Shown: positions 42,240 to 51,512, counted from the first letter of the stretch. The stretch is DNA of 64,000 bases from Candidatus Obscuribacterales bacterium (GCA_019744775.1 JAIETZ010000011.1:1-64000), one strand, 5' to 3'. Program-made: numbers and translations. Notes: generated by a model from the letters alone, not told the origin.

Positions 42240-43001
42240 CTAGCGTTTTCGCAATTTAGCCAGAATGCGCAGAATTTCCAAGTAAAGCCAAACGAGAGTG
42301 ACAAGCAGACCAAATGCTCCGTACCATTCCATGTATTTGGGCGCTTTGGCATTTACCCCTTGTTCAATGAAATCAAAATCAAGCACAAGATTGAGAGCTG
42401 CAACGATAGCAATTCCAACACACACCAATATTCCTACAGGACTGGTGTCATTCATATTTATAAACGGCACGCGCCAAAGATGCGAGAACATGCCGACCAA
42501 ATCCACCAGATAAACAAGAGCGATACCGCCTGTTGCTGCAATCACTCCCAGCTTGAAGTTCTCAGTTACTCTTACCAGATGCGTTGTATATGCAAACAAG
42601 AGAGCCACCAAAACAGCGACAGTTATGCCAATTGCCTGCATGACGATGCCCTGATATTCGCCCTGGTATATTCCCGAGATACCGCCCAAGGCAAGTCCTT
42701 CCAAGATGGCATATACCGGGGCAAGAAAAGGCGCGTCTTTCTTATTGAAGACACAAATCATTGCCACCAAAAACCCACCAATTACACCAACCCAAAACAA
42801 ACTTGTAACTAAAACTAAATTACCAGCGAAGTAAAGCTTCCAGGTAACAGCAGCACTTGTTATCAACAGCAATAATAGGAATGCGGTTTTAACGGCAGTG
42901 CCATCAAGCGTCATTACATTATCGCCTGCGACCAAACCTCCAGTTTGAACTTCTGCAAAAGTGTCTTTATTTAGAGCTGGGTTGCCTGTTTTGAATGCCA
43001 T
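42240..43001 (-). CDS. Bax inhibitor-1/YccA-family membrane protein
   Basis: A 253-residue inner-membrane protein with seven hydrophobic segments (first about 38-56, last about 230-247). The family pattern is visible: NPALNKDTF at the N terminus, APVYAILEGLALGGISGIYQ in the middle, and LNLVLDFDFIEQG with PKYMEWYGAFGLLVTLVWLY at the end. The Asp pair in DFDF is a conserved pH-sensing feature of the BI-1 fold. Bacterial function is not settled. It stands alone. Confidence 0.85.
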   Translation of the reverse strand: MAFKTGNPALNKDTFAEVQTGGLVAGDNVMTLDGTAVKTAFLLLLLITSAAVTWKLYFAGNLVLVTSLFWVGVIGGFLVAMICVFNKKDAPFLAPVYAILEGLALGGISGIYQGEYQGIVMQAIGITVAVLVALLFAYTTHLVRVTENFKLGVIAATGGIALVYLVDLVGMFSHLWRVPFINMNDTSPVGILVCVGIAIVAALNLVLDFDFIEQGVNAKAPKYMEWYGAFGLLVTLVWLYLEILRILAKLRKR

Positions 43002-43160
43002 TTGAATTTACTCCACCATGACTCCGTACGTTCTTACAAAGATTCCAAGTATTCATACTAGCAAGTGTAGCACATGAATATTTTCGCTTACGATAACCAA
43101 AATGCTTTGGAATAGAAATCAGACACCTAGCCACTCGCGTTAATGTATGGGCTTAGATGC

Positions 43161-43221
43161 CCGAGTTCACACAACTTTCACGAACAAGTACTAAGCTCAA
43201 AGCAGGAGAAAAGGAGGAGTT
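43161..43221 (+). promoter_or_regulatory. Conserved leader/promoter shared with 35631-35691
   Basis: Second copy of the leader seen at 35631. TTCACA (43166-43171), 17 bp, TACTAA (43189-43194), then GCTCAAAGCAGGAGAAAAGG AGGAG before ATG 43222. The region 43002-43160 shows no gene. Confidence 0.6.
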
Positions 43222-43413
43222 ATGAACGCTTTAACCGCTAACCAAGAATGTTGGTCATCTGCCGAAGTCAGCTCTTTCTCCCACGATTTGAAACGAGCCC
43301 TCAATATTCAATTGAGAGAATTTATCTACTGGCTGTATGACGTCGACAATGACAAGCCCGAGAAGTTGGATGCATCGGTCATAAAGAGCCTTTGCTTTTC
43401 TAAGGTTGCTTAA
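43222..43413 (+). CDS. Small conserved protein, family C (paralogue at 35692)
   Basis: A 63-residue protein. It shares the central 50 residues with the gene at 35692 and differs at both ends (C terminus KSLCFSKVA). The strong Shine-Dalgarno and the nearly equal leader show that gene and control region were copied together. Function unknown. This copy is outside the accessory region, the other is inside it. Confidence 0.75.
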   Translation: MNALTANQECWSSAEVSSFSHDLKRALNIQLREFIYWLYDVDNDKPEKLDASVIKSLCFSKVA

Positions 43414-43473
43414 ACGCATATTTTTCCTTGGTGCTATGATAGCCTCAATTGCATTTGCCTCTAGGAAAAAGTC

Positions 43474-43947
43474 GTGCCCACCCTAATTGCATTATTAGTC
43501 TTGATTCTATCTGCCCTTCCGACGCTCGCATGGGAGCAAGAAACCTACCAGCAGCACCTGGAAAAGCTAGAGCGAGAATCCGAAGGCGACAGGAATTTCT
43601 ACAACCAAATATGGAATTTGGATCGTCATGCATCACGCTTCTGCGCAATTGCTTATTCCAAGACAACCTATCAATGGGGTTATTCCTGGGGCAAGGCAAC
43701 TCGCCGACAAGCAGAGCAGGAAGCTATTAAACGTAGCGAGTCAAAGGATGCCGAAATTCTATGTTGGTCAAAAGGTGAGTGGTATTGTGCGCTAGCCGAT
43801 GGACCCAAAAGCTACGGGGGCTCAGAGGGAGTAACGGCAGCAGACGCTAAAGCCAAGGCGTTAAAGATTGCCAACGATATAGCACCTGGCGCTCGCATTG
43901 TCTTGCTCGTTGGTGGTAATCCGCCGACCGTGCGTATATTCAAATAG
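43474..43947 (+). CDS. Secreted DUF4189-like protein
   Basis: A 157-residue protein from GTG 43474 with a signal peptide ending TLAWEQ. The mature part has CAIAYSKTTYQWGYSWGKAT and RRQAEQEAIKRSESKDAEIL, then CWSKGEWYCALADGPKSYGG. The AIAYS/YGYSWG/RRQAEQEA pattern is that of DUF4189. Three Cys may form a disulphide. Function unknown. The phosphoesterase gene follows after 28 bp. Confidence 0.65.
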   Translation: MPTLIALLVLILSALPTLAWEQETYQQHLEKLERESEGDRNFYNQIWNLDRHASRFCAIAYSKTTYQWGYSWGKATRRQAEQEAIKRSESKDAEILCWSKGEWYCALADGPKSYGGSEGVTAADAKAKALKIANDIAPGARIVLLVGGNPPTVRIFK

Positions 43948-43975
43948 ACTGACGCATAGACCAGAGGCGCCATCC

Positions 43976-44602
43976 ATGAAAATAGTAATCGTCTCCGACA
44001 CCCATAATAGGCTAAGCGAAGTTAAGATCCCTGATGGAGATATTTTGATTCACTGCGGCGATTTCAGCATGGCCGGAAACGCCGAGGAATTCGAGCAATT
44101 TGCCAGAGATATGGAAGAATTGCCCCATAAATATAAGATTGTCATAGCCGGCAACCATGAATTACTTTTTGAAGCACAGCCAATGAATGCTAGAGGTATT
44201 CTGCGCGGTGTTACCTACTTGCAAGATGAAGCAATCGAGATTGAAGGACTCAAAATATACGGTAGTCCCTGGCAGCCCGAATTTGGCAACTGGGCATTTA
44301 ACTTGCCACGCAATTCACCTTTGCTTATGCAAGTCTGGGAAAAGATTCCTCGTGATGTAAATGTACTCATAACTCACACACCTCCTCACGGAATTCTAGA
44401 TAAAACCAGAGAGAAGAAGTCAGTTGGCTGTGAGGTATTGCGGCAGCGCTTAAAAGATTTAAGAAGCGTCAAACTTCATTGCTTTGGTCATATTCATCCT
44501 GCCTACGGAAAGAAAAGAATCGGCGATACTTTGTTTGTAAATGCGGCAATTGTTGACGATAAATACAAGCCGGCCAATCAGCCAATTTCCTGCACATTGT
44601 GA
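43976..44602 (+). CDS. Calcineurin-like metallophosphoesterase
   Basis: A 208-residue enzyme from ATG 43976: KIVIVSDTHNRL (motif I, DxH), DGDILIHCGDFSMAG (GD), IVIAGNHELL (GNHE), VNVLITHTPPHGIL and LHCFGHIHPAYGKKRIGDTL (GHxH). All metal ligands are present. The small cytoplasmic class resembles UPF0046/MPPED-like and YfcE-like proteins; substrate unknown. An upstream in-frame start at 43898 would overlap the previous gene. Confidence 0.88.
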   Translation: MKIVIVSDTHNRLSEVKIPDGDILIHCGDFSMAGNAEEFEQFARDMEELPHKYKIVIAGNHELLFEAQPMNARGILRGVTYLQDEAIEIEGLKIYGSPWQPEFGNWAFNLPRNSPLLMQVWEKIPRDVNVLITHTPPHGILDKTREKKSVGCEVLRQRLKDLRSVKLHCFGHIHPAYGKKRIGDTLFVNAAIVDDKYKPANQPISCTL

Positions 44603-44723
44603 TTTGTTACTGATACCGAAGCTTCTCCATGTGAGACGAGTACGACTTGGTATTTTCCAAATACGCATTCACTTTATCCATGTCCCATTTCTTGTAGTAT
44701 CACTAAGCGATACCAAGCACTAT

Positions 44724-45272
44724 TTAACGAACCTTATGTTTAGACTTCCAGGGCGTATCCTTGTCCACGGAAAAAATGGTCAATTGCTCACTAGGCTGCT
44801 CTTGCGCCTGCAAATCAGACTCGGAGTGCACACTACCGTTACCTCGAATGTGACCAACATCAATCCCATTATCCTGCAGCACTTTCGCCACAAGCAGTCG
44901 TCGATGACAACCACTTGGATCTTCTTCACCACATAGCAGCGCTATCGTGAATGTAGTACTGCCCTTGCTCAGTCTTTCGATAGCAGTTTTGAATGCTTCC
45001 GACTCGGCAATTTTCCAATAGAGCACATGCCCATCCTCGTCATAGAATGACTCGTCTTTTGGCATGCCTCCTAATTCACGTCCCAGAAATACATATTTTA
45101 AGCCGGCAGTTTGCAACGACAACTTCAAATTATCTTTGCTAAAGTGCGGAGTGTATTTCGAGTATGGTGACGAACGAACATCAGCGATTGCTTCTATTTT
45201 GAATTTCGCCAATTGATCTATAAAGCTTTCAATCGATTGATTGGAATGACCAATCGTGAATACTCTGTACAA
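44724..45272 (-). CDS. DUF488 family protein
   Basis: A 182-residue protein with the full DUF488 pattern: VFTIGHSNQSIESFIDQLAK, IADVRSSPYSKYTPHFSKDN, LGRELGGMPK and CGEEDPSGCHRRLLVAKVLQ. The last has CxE and CHR, as found in a family that lacks a known reaction. It starts only four bases after the stop of the upstream gene, so they share a transcript. Confidence 0.88.
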   Translation of the reverse strand: MYRVFTIGHSNQSIESFIDQLAKFKIEAIADVRSSPYSKYTPHFSKDNLKLSLQTAGLKYVFLGRELGGMPKDESFYDEDGHVLYWKIAESEAFKTAIERLSKGSTTFTIALLCGEEDPSGCHRRLLVAKVLQDNGIDVGHIRGNGSVHSESDLQAQEQPSEQLTIFSVDKDTPWKSKHKVR

Positions 45273-45276
45273 ATCA

Positions 45277-45933
45277 CTAACTCTTCTTGGTCTTCGCTTC
45301 TTTTTTCAACAAACTAATTGCTTTCTTCAAATTGTTATCCAAAGTCTTCATCTGTCCATCCAAAGATTTGGACGTTGAAGCAATCGCCGCATTGTCATAG
45401 GGACGAGCTTTGGTCAATGTCTCTAACTTTGCAAGAATGTCGGAGGAAGTCTTTACTGATTTAAATGCCTCATCACGAAGAGGTTCAAGTTTTTGGTGAG
45501 TGGCGTCACTAACTTCAACTTGCCTGTTGTTTTCAATTGCTATATCAACTTCTTGTTTGAACAGATTGATAATCGGCACAATGTCGGACATCGCTTCATC
45601 TACCCACTGTGTGCGCGCAGGCAATGTGGCGCCGAACGACGGAGTTGGTGTCATTATCACCATGGTGCCTACCACGTTTGGCGTGTAATTCATTATTACT
45701 TGCTGACGAGTCACTTCATCATAAAGATTGGCAATTGCTTTTCTAGCGCGACTGATGTCCAGCCTGGCATCATTCAAATTTGTCATTTGCACATCTACTT
45801 GGATGACTTGTCCTTTCAATTGCACACTTGACGGCGCTTCACCACTACTTGCAGCCGTGTCATCGCAATAAGCAGGCGAGACTAGTACTAAAGTAGAGAG
45901 AAGTCCAGTTACAAATAAACGACGAATAGACAT
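45277..45933 (-). CDS. Secreted helical protein of unknown function
   Basis: A 218-residue protein with Shine-Dalgarno CGGGAG before the ATG and a signal peptide ending PAYCDD. The mature part has predicted coiled helices (LNDARLDISRARKAIANLYD, KLEPLRDEAFKSVKTSSDIL) and a Lys-rich end (KKAISLLKKEAKTKKS). I do not recognise the family. The DUF488 gene is downstream in the same operon. Confidence 0.65.
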   Translation of the reverse strand: MSIRRLFVTGLLSTLVLVSPAYCDDTAASSGEAPSSVQLKGQVIQVDVQMTNLNDARLDISRARKAIANLYDEVTRQQVIMNYTPNVVGTMVIMTPTPSFGATLPARTQWVDEAMSDIVPIINLFKQEVDIAIENNRQVEVSDATHQKLEPLRDEAFKSVKTSSDILAKLETLTKARPYDNAAIASTSKSLDGQMKTLDNNLKKAISLLKKEAKTKKS

Positions 45934-46042
45934 AATAAACTCCCGAGAGGCAATCCCACGGGATTATATCACCGCAGCAGGCTCTGCCTGACCTGGCTTG
46001 GGGTAGAATCGATATATTGGGGTTGGCAGGGAGATACGTGCT

Positions 46043-46579
46043 ATGCGGAATAGATTAACTTGGCACAATAAACGCCACGTGCCGGTACTGGCTTGCGTTT
46101 TATCCAGTTTGGTTATCGGCTCAGCAATACCTGCAAAGAGTGTCGATGACTACGCTAAGACACCCAGAAAAAACGCAGCTGTCATTGAATGGTTCAAAAG
46201 ATACGATCAGATCAGGTGTGAAGCGGAATGCACCGCCAAGGACAAATGCCAGATGCTATTTCTGGGAGAACACAAAGCTGACAAAAATAACGCTGCCCTG
46301 GCTGAACGCATGATCAAGAAGTACACCGTCGCAACCTCTGAAATTAAACAACTGCGCCCAACACCGGAAACCCGCGAATTACAAAGAGGCTACACAGAAT
46401 ACTTCAGCTCTGCACGTCTACTCTTCACCGACTTTCTCAAAGCCGAGCGGACAGTTCCATTTTCGATTAAACAACTAACGCCTGCCAAAAATAGACTGGA
46501 AACGCTAGATAAAAACAACAAACGCATTGATGCTGAATTGCGCAAGAAATTTGGAATTCCTAAGCACAAACATAGCTAA
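46043..46579 (+). CDS. Secreted protein of unknown function, family A (paralogue at 347)
   Basis: A 178-residue protein from ATG 46043 with Shine-Dalgarno AGGGAG. The signal peptide (residues 1 to about 33) is preceded by a basic stretch. Residues about 48-178 match the protein at 347-931 (IEWFKRYDQIR, RGYTEYFSSARLLFTDFLKA and RKKFGIPK), with a 20-residue gap in the middle. A Cys-rich CEAECTAKDKC insert is only in this copy. The genes are 45 kb apart, so the copies arose by an old duplication. Confidence 0.75.
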   Translation: MRNRLTWHNKRHVPVLACVLSSLVIGSAIPAKSVDDYAKTPRKNAAVIEWFKRYDQIRCEAECTAKDKCQMLFLGEHKADKNNAALAERMIKKYTVATSEIKQLRPTPETRELQRGYTEYFSSARLLFTDFLKAERTVPFSIKQLTPAKNRLETLDKNNKRIDAELRKKFGIPKHKHS

Positions 46580-46588
46580 GCTGCCGAT

Positions 46589-46801
46589 TTAGCTCTTAGC
46601 GACAAGCTCTTGCTCAGCTTTATACCAGTCCTCACGGTCAAAGCCATGCATGCCACCGCGTGCAAGCCAGTGTTGATAGGCGCGCAAGGAAATATCTTCG
46701 TACGTGAACGGCAACGGAACGTTGACCGGTGTTACTTCCAACTTTGAGGTCTCCATTTGCGCCTGTTGCTTCGACGCTTTCTTCTTAAACAGTCCGAACA
46801 T
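46589..46801 (-). CDS. Small DUF2934-like protein
   Basis: A 70-residue protein from ATG 46801 (MFGLFKKKASKQQAQ). The end YEDISLRAYQHWLARGGMHG and FDREDWYKAEQEL is the DUF2934 motif (AYQHW, G, DW..AE). The family is found in many proteobacterial and other genomes and its function is unknown. It converges with the family-A gene. Confidence 0.7.
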   Translation of the reverse strand: MFGLFKKKASKQQAQMETSKLEVTPVNVPLPFTYEDISLRAYQHWLARGGMHGFDREDWYKAEQELVAKS

Positions 46802-46948
46802 CTCTAACCTCGCATTCACAACAGCTAATAGAGTGCCATAACTGAATCTGGTTTACTACACGTTAAGTGGATTCTTCACACAATTTATCGCTCGCACCCA
46901 CGAGCGGGGGATGCCAATTTCATCGCATTGGTGGCATACTACAATGCG

Positions 46949-48310
46949 ATGAGACTCGGATATCAAATCATTGCTACTGCTGCGTGCGCACTAATGCTTG
47001 CGCCACAATCCATAGCCAAAGCATATACAGATTCAACTCCAACCGTTTCCGAGACAACAACACTTGATCAAATAGATCGGGCACTGCTACTGGATTTCAT
47101 TCGTCTTTCGCGATTCAACATTCATTTTCGTCTCGAGTCAAACAGGCATCAACCCTGGAGATTCTGGACATACCCATTAGCAAGAGAATCAGGTACAGCG
47201 GCAACTTTTGGCGGGACGCTGACAGATATCACCCAGCAAGCCAAAGGCCTCCACAATCTACGAAGCATATCCAAGAACGCCATTGTCAATGGCATGGCTT
47301 CATCAATGACCGGCAATTCAATAAGTGGTGCCGCCTCAAGTCTTGAATTGGTACAAAATACGTGGATATGCTGGAAAGGCAAAAAGGCGGGCTTCTCTCC
47401 AAAAGACTCGGCTGCTTTTGTCAAACGTATCATAGGCTCGACTGACAAGCTTTTTGCTCAACGTCAACAACTCATTGAGCAGGAAGATATACCCCATCAA
47501 AAACTTCATGAGTTGGAGACTGAAATGCTCCAAAGAATTCGTCAGCAGCTTCTCTATGAATTTCTCACTTGGAGCGTGCATTCCAGAGACAGAATGTGGC
47601 GAGAAAATTCCTTTTACACGGTTGACGCCGTGCAAAGTTTTACTCGTCTGTCCGCAATAATTCTTGCTCGTCGAGCACTAGGCGACCGGCAGTTTGCCAA
47701 GCCCGCTATTGTCACCGGACTCGTTGCCAATTCAGCTCTTACGCTCAACCCAATTTTCCGCAACCTCGTCGGACGAACAGTGGGAATAATTCAAAAACAC
47801 AAACTCAAAAAAGAATTTTCTTTCGAGCGTCCTGCTCCACTTGAAGGCAGCACCAACGAACTACAAAAATTGCTCGCTGATTATTCACTAGACAAAGAGG
47901 AAAAACACCTTGTAGGTTTAGTTGATATCACGGAAAGATCTGCACGATTGGACAAAGCATTAGATCGCGAAACAAAAGACATCGAACGCTTCCAACAAAT
48001 TGCACAACAGGGCTCAGTCGCTGGTCCAGTCATCGGTCTAACAGCGCTAGCCAGCTCAATTCTTGCAGCAGTCGCCATATACAATTATGCCGACAAACCT
48101 AAGACAGCAAATAAATTAGGCTTCTCCGGTCGCATCTCGCAATCAACCGGGCAAGCAGCAGCCCTCGTCTACACTCCATACATGGTAATGCGAGCAATCA
48201 GGCTCAACAAACGTCTCAAGAAACGCGAAGAGCTGCCAGGTCAAGTCCTTGCGCAGCGCCTGGCAAGACTCGACCAAATAGAAGCGCGAGTCAAAGCCAC
48301 CACTCAGTAG
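46949..48310 (+). CDS. Large exported/membrane protein of unknown function
   Basis: A 453-residue protein. The ATG at 46949 directly opens a signal peptide (RLGYQIIATAACALMLAPQS IAKA); a GTG at 46928 is an alternative. The mature part has a long helical region (residues about 80-300) with RQQLLYEFLTWSVHSRDRMW, then a coiled part (ERSARLDKALDRETKDIERF). Two hydrophobic helices (GPVIGLTALASSILAAVAIY and AAALVYTPYMVMRAIRL) are in the last 100 residues. I do not recognise the family. A REP copy lies 31 bases after the stop. Confidence 0.65.
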   Translation: MRLGYQIIATAACALMLAPQSIAKAYTDSTPTVSETTTLDQIDRALLLDFIRLSRFNIHFRLESNRHQPWRFWTYPLARESGTAATFGGTLTDITQQAKGLHNLRSISKNAIVNGMASSMTGNSISGAASSLELVQNTWICWKGKKAGFSPKDSAAFVKRIIGSTDKLFAQRQQLIEQEDIPHQKLHELETEMLQRIRQQLLYEFLTWSVHSRDRMWRENSFYTVDAVQSFTRLSAIILARRALGDRQFAKPAIVTGLVANSALTLNPIFRNLVGRTVGIIQKHKLKKEFSFERPAPLEGSTNELQKLLADYSLDKEEKHLVGLVDITERSARLDKALDRETKDIERFQQIAQQGSVAGPVIGLTALASSILAAVAIYNYADKPKTANKLGFSGRISQSTGQAAALVYTPYMVMRAIRLNKRLKKREELPGQVLAQRLARLDQIEARVKATTQ

Positions 48311-48340
48311 ACTATCCTGACTTTTCTTGCCCTGACGCTC

Positions 48341-48363
48341 GTAGGGGCGCATTGCATGCGCCC
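48341..48363 (-). repeat. REP-like palindrome copy, minus strand
   Basis: Perfect reverse complement of the 23-bp repeats at 5816 and 11393. It lies between the converging gene ends at 48310 and 48437, where such elements often occur. Confidence 0.85.
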
Positions 48364-48436
48364 GGTTTTCACAACTATAACTTACGAGATTCTTCGCTAC
48401 TTACAGTCACTCAGAAGAACAGCAACCTGCCTTAAG

Positions 48437-48997
48437 TTATGCCTTTTTCGACTTCAAAGCCATCGCGATCATTATCCAAGACATTCCATGAAAAATCATC
48501 TCGATACCTACAAATAGTCCGATCATCCAAAGTCCAGTTGCCGGCCAGCCCATCACAATCATCATTCCCAAAATTATATTGATGATACCGCCAAGGACAA
48601 ACCATCCCCAACGTTGCTCGTCCCTATGTGACAGACCATAAGCTACTCTTATTCCACCGGCGAAGAGAAAGAATACTCCCATAATCATTGTCAAACTAAG
48701 TGCACCAACAAGTGGATTCCACAAAGTCAGACATCCTGTGACGATGTAGGCAAGCGCCGACAATATATTGAATATCATTTTGTTGCGCTTCTTACTGGCA
48801 AAGATGTGCGCAAGTTCGGCAACGCCGGCAACTAGCATCAAGGCTCCAAAAAAGATAACGACGCCCATCGTAGCAAGAAATTGCGAACCAACCGCTAGAA
48901 AACCAAGAATTAAAAGCGCGATTCCAAAAAACAAAAAGCTGTTGGCATTTAGCTGACTCGTCGCCTGCCCCACGCCACTTGTTGTTCCACTATCCAT
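48437..48997 (-). CDS. HdeD-family membrane protein
   Basis: A 186-residue inner-membrane protein with six hydrophobic segments, starting at about residue 20 (FLFFGIALLILGFLAVGSQF) and ending IGLFVGIEMIFHGMSWIMIA. The second repeat begins SALAYIVTGCLTLWNPLVGA. The DUF308/HdeD repeat is conserved: G.L....GI.....P, then LFAGGIRVAYGL and IGLFVGIEMIFHG. HdeD is linked with acid resistance in E. coli; here the role is inferred. The N terminus has a soluble stretch rich in Gly, Ser and Thr. Confidence 0.85.
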   Translation of the reverse strand: MDSGTTSGVGQATSQLNANSFLFFGIALLILGFLAVGSQFLATMGVVIFFGALMLVAGVAELAHIFASKKRNKMIFNILSALAYIVTGCLTLWNPLVGALSLTMIMGVFFLFAGGIRVAYGLSHRDEQRWGWFVLGGIINIILGMMIVMGWPATGLWMIGLFVGIEMIFHGMSWIMIAMALKSKKA

Positions 48998-49115
48998 GAC
49001 TCATCCCCCTAAAATCCCTACGCGTACAGTCTACACCCTGTGTTTAATATCTCAATAATTCACAGGTGTATGATGGAACAAGCGAGGGCGTTTAATATTT
49101 ACTGGGGGCAAACTC

Positions 49116-49700
49116 ATGAACAAGCTCATGAAGAAGTATGCCGTTCTGTTAAGCCTGGCTTGGTTTTCGACAAGCTACTGTGCATTTGCGGAAGAGCCTT
49201 ATTCAACGCAAATTTCAATTACAGGCAAAGAAAGCGGACCGTACAAACTATCAGCCACTGTCAAAACGGTCAAAAAGCCCTACAAGATGGACCCCAACAA
49301 AAACATTACCAATGAAGACTTGGCTAGAGTCCTCCATCCGTTTATGGAAGGCACTCCATTTGATGTGCGCAAGTCTGATGTAAAACAGGTCTTGGATGAT
49401 ATGGACAAGCCGCAACAACACTCACAACATCCTTCTTCTCCATCAGTCGGTGCGCATCCAGCTACAACCGCCACAATCCAAGACACCGTAGAAGAAATTG
49501 AGCCAGACCAAGTTGAAAAACCCGAATATGACGACGAGCACTACAGGCAAATTGATATGGCACTCCAACGCGCACGCAATGATTTGCAAACAGCACAAGA
49601 CGATCTATCGAGAGCCAGGTCAGAAAGAGAAAGACAAGAAGCCATTGGTCGCATCGACAATGCCAAGGATAGAATACAAAGAGCTACCAGCGCTCAGTAA
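49116..49700 (+). CDS. Secreted protein of unknown function, family B (paralogue at 8147)
   Basis: A 194-residue protein with a signal peptide ending YCAFAEEPY. It shares with the 8147 product EEPY.T..SITGKESGPYKL, the KKPYKMD.NKNITNEDLA block, a D.VEEIE motif and a C-terminal coiled coil (DMALQRARNDLQTAQDDLSR, ARSERERQEAIGRIDNAKDR). No family is known to me. The next exported protein gene starts 39 bp downstream on the same strand. Confidence 0.75.
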   Translation: MNKLMKKYAVLLSLAWFSTSYCAFAEEPYSTQISITGKESGPYKLSATVKTVKKPYKMDPNKNITNEDLARVLHPFMEGTPFDVRKSDVKQVLDDMDKPQQHSQHPSSPSVGAHPATTATIQDTVEEIEPDQVEKPEYDDEHYRQIDMALQRARNDLQTAQDDLSRARSERERQEAIGRIDNAKDRIQRATSAQ

Positions 49701-49739
49701 TCGTCAATTACAATCTTAGTCCACTGAAAGGAGACTCTG

Positions 49740-51431
49740 ATGGCGTCATTTCCACGTAGGATTCTGTCACTATTTCTTACTCTCATAATGTTAGGCGGTT
49801 TGGCGGTAGACGTTAGTGCGCAGAAAACTTTTGCACTTCCACCACTCAGCAAAGTAGCAGATGAAAAGCTTAACGACTACGACAAGCAAGTCAAAGAAAT
49901 TAAAGACAAGACAGCCGATACAGAAGCCCAAGACAAGCAATTACAAAGAGTTGCGGACGACGCAACCGGTCAAGGAGTCAAGTTTATTGAAGACGCCGGC
50001 GGAAAAATGTTCGCCGTCAAAGAGCAAATAGACTCCGCAGTCGGAGAATACGTCACTGACCTCGTTACACTTTTGGGCGCCAAACGCCTATGTCCATTAC
50101 TTAAAAAACTCGTAGGACCAGGTGGCAAATATCACGACGTGCAATCCAAATTATGGGCCGACCTACGCCGCATTTTCCATGACCATTGTGTAGTGAAGCC
50201 TATCGAAGAACCTGGTGGTGGTATCAAACTAGGCGATGACCCGGGACCATCAGGCGGACAAGGTCCATCCGAAATTAGCGACGGACCCTGCCCCGAAGGT
50301 TATCCACTTCTGGAAGATTGCGTAAAAGAACACAACCTCACTGTCTCTTTATACGGGGACGGACAAACAACTTCTACGTGCACGCTTTCCATATCAGACA
50401 ACATGGGGCATACAGCTACTGCACCAATAAAAACAGTGTGTGCTTCAAGAAAGAGTCTTTTGCCACCGGTAGGTCAGGACAAAGCAGCAAAGCAAAATTT
50501 GACTTACACAGTTGTGACTGGCGGAAATCCGAAGGCAATGAGTCTTGTAATCACTGCTAAAGATTTAGACAAACAGGGCAAATTCAATGATGTTCATCTT
50601 AAACCGGAAAAGCGCTGCTCAACAATTTCCCAATTAGCAATCTGGAAAGACATTGGCGGTTCCACACCGGGAAACAAAGACTCAATTACATCAGACAGCA
50701 TCAAAACCGACATGCTTCACAAATCAGGCATCAATCCAAAGACACTTACAAAGGAAGAGAATCAACAACTAACAAATAGAGTCGATGCAATTTGCGCCTC
50801 GGTGGATCTCACTTTGAAAGAGTGTCCAAAGACTCAAGAAAAAACAAAAGACAAGTCTAGTTCAAACCACATACTCATCAGCTATCACTACCCATCAGAA
50901 AACATGCAACTGGCACAAATAAAGATAGCGCAAGGAAAGTGTTGCATTCCTGCAGGCACGGTTTTTGTCCCAAGCAAGAAAGAAAAATATCAAGACATGA
51001 TGTGTGTCGAAGATCAAGTCTTTGATTGTCCACCTACTGACGGACTAATTACCGACAACTGCAACTGGGTATTTGCCAAGCAAATTCTCCTGCCGAAAAA
51101 TCCTCACAATGAACTCACAGAAGGAAGACAGCACGACGACTTCGAAAAAGAGCGCGCCACTCGTATCACCGAAGAGCTGGAAAGAATCGCCGAAGTGGAA
51201 GGTGAACTCATTGACGAGGATGAAGCAGCGCAGCCTAATGAAAAATACAAAGACTTCGACATAATTCTCCTCTATGTCTGCGTAGACAAAACAGGACATC
51301 CGCGCTCAGCCAAACACGCAATTGTATCCGCGGAAGAGAAAAAGTATTGGAACCCGGAAGGCGATCTCGATGTACGCAAAGTCAACAAAGAAGGACGCAA
51401 AGCAGCCGTTAAAAACCATCGTCCTAAATAA
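49740..51431 (+). CDS. Exported protein of unknown function, Cys-rich
   Basis: A 563-residue protein with Shine-Dalgarno AAAGGAG and a signal peptide ending VDVSAQ. The N-terminal 100 residues are helical (ADEKLNDYDKQVKEIKDKTA). A Gly/Pro-rich linker (PGGGIKLGDDPGPSGG) follows. A long part with about 15 Cys and short motifs such as RCSTISQLAIWKD, CCIPAGTVFVPSKK and DNCNWVFAKQILL comes next, with an acidic helix near the end (DDFEKERATRITEELERIAE). I do not recognise it. The many Cys suggest disulphides outside the cytoplasm. Confidence 0.65.
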   Translation: MASFPRRILSLFLTLIMLGGLAVDVSAQKTFALPPLSKVADEKLNDYDKQVKEIKDKTADTEAQDKQLQRVADDATGQGVKFIEDAGGKMFAVKEQIDSAVGEYVTDLVTLLGAKRLCPLLKKLVGPGGKYHDVQSKLWADLRRIFHDHCVVKPIEEPGGGIKLGDDPGPSGGQGPSEISDGPCPEGYPLLEDCVKEHNLTVSLYGDGQTTSTCTLSISDNMGHTATAPIKTVCASRKSLLPPVGQDKAAKQNLTYTVVTGGNPKAMSLVITAKDLDKQGKFNDVHLKPEKRCSTISQLAIWKDIGGSTPGNKDSITSDSIKTDMLHKSGINPKTLTKEENQQLTNRVDAICASVDLTLKECPKTQEKTKDKSSSNHILISYHYPSENMQLAQIKIAQGKCCIPAGTVFVPSKKEKYQDMMCVEDQVFDCPPTDGLITDNCNWVFAKQILLPKNPHNELTEGRQHDDFEKERATRITEELERIAEVEGELIDEDEAAQPNEKYKDFDIILLYVCVDKTGHPRSAKHAIVSAEEKKYWNPEGDLDVRKVNKEGRKAAVKNHRPK

Positions 51432-51512
51432 ACTAGCTGTTCCTTGATCAAGGTTGTCATTTAATTGATAATAACCCTCCCCTATATTTCGATCGACGCC
51501 TGCGGAGGGCAC

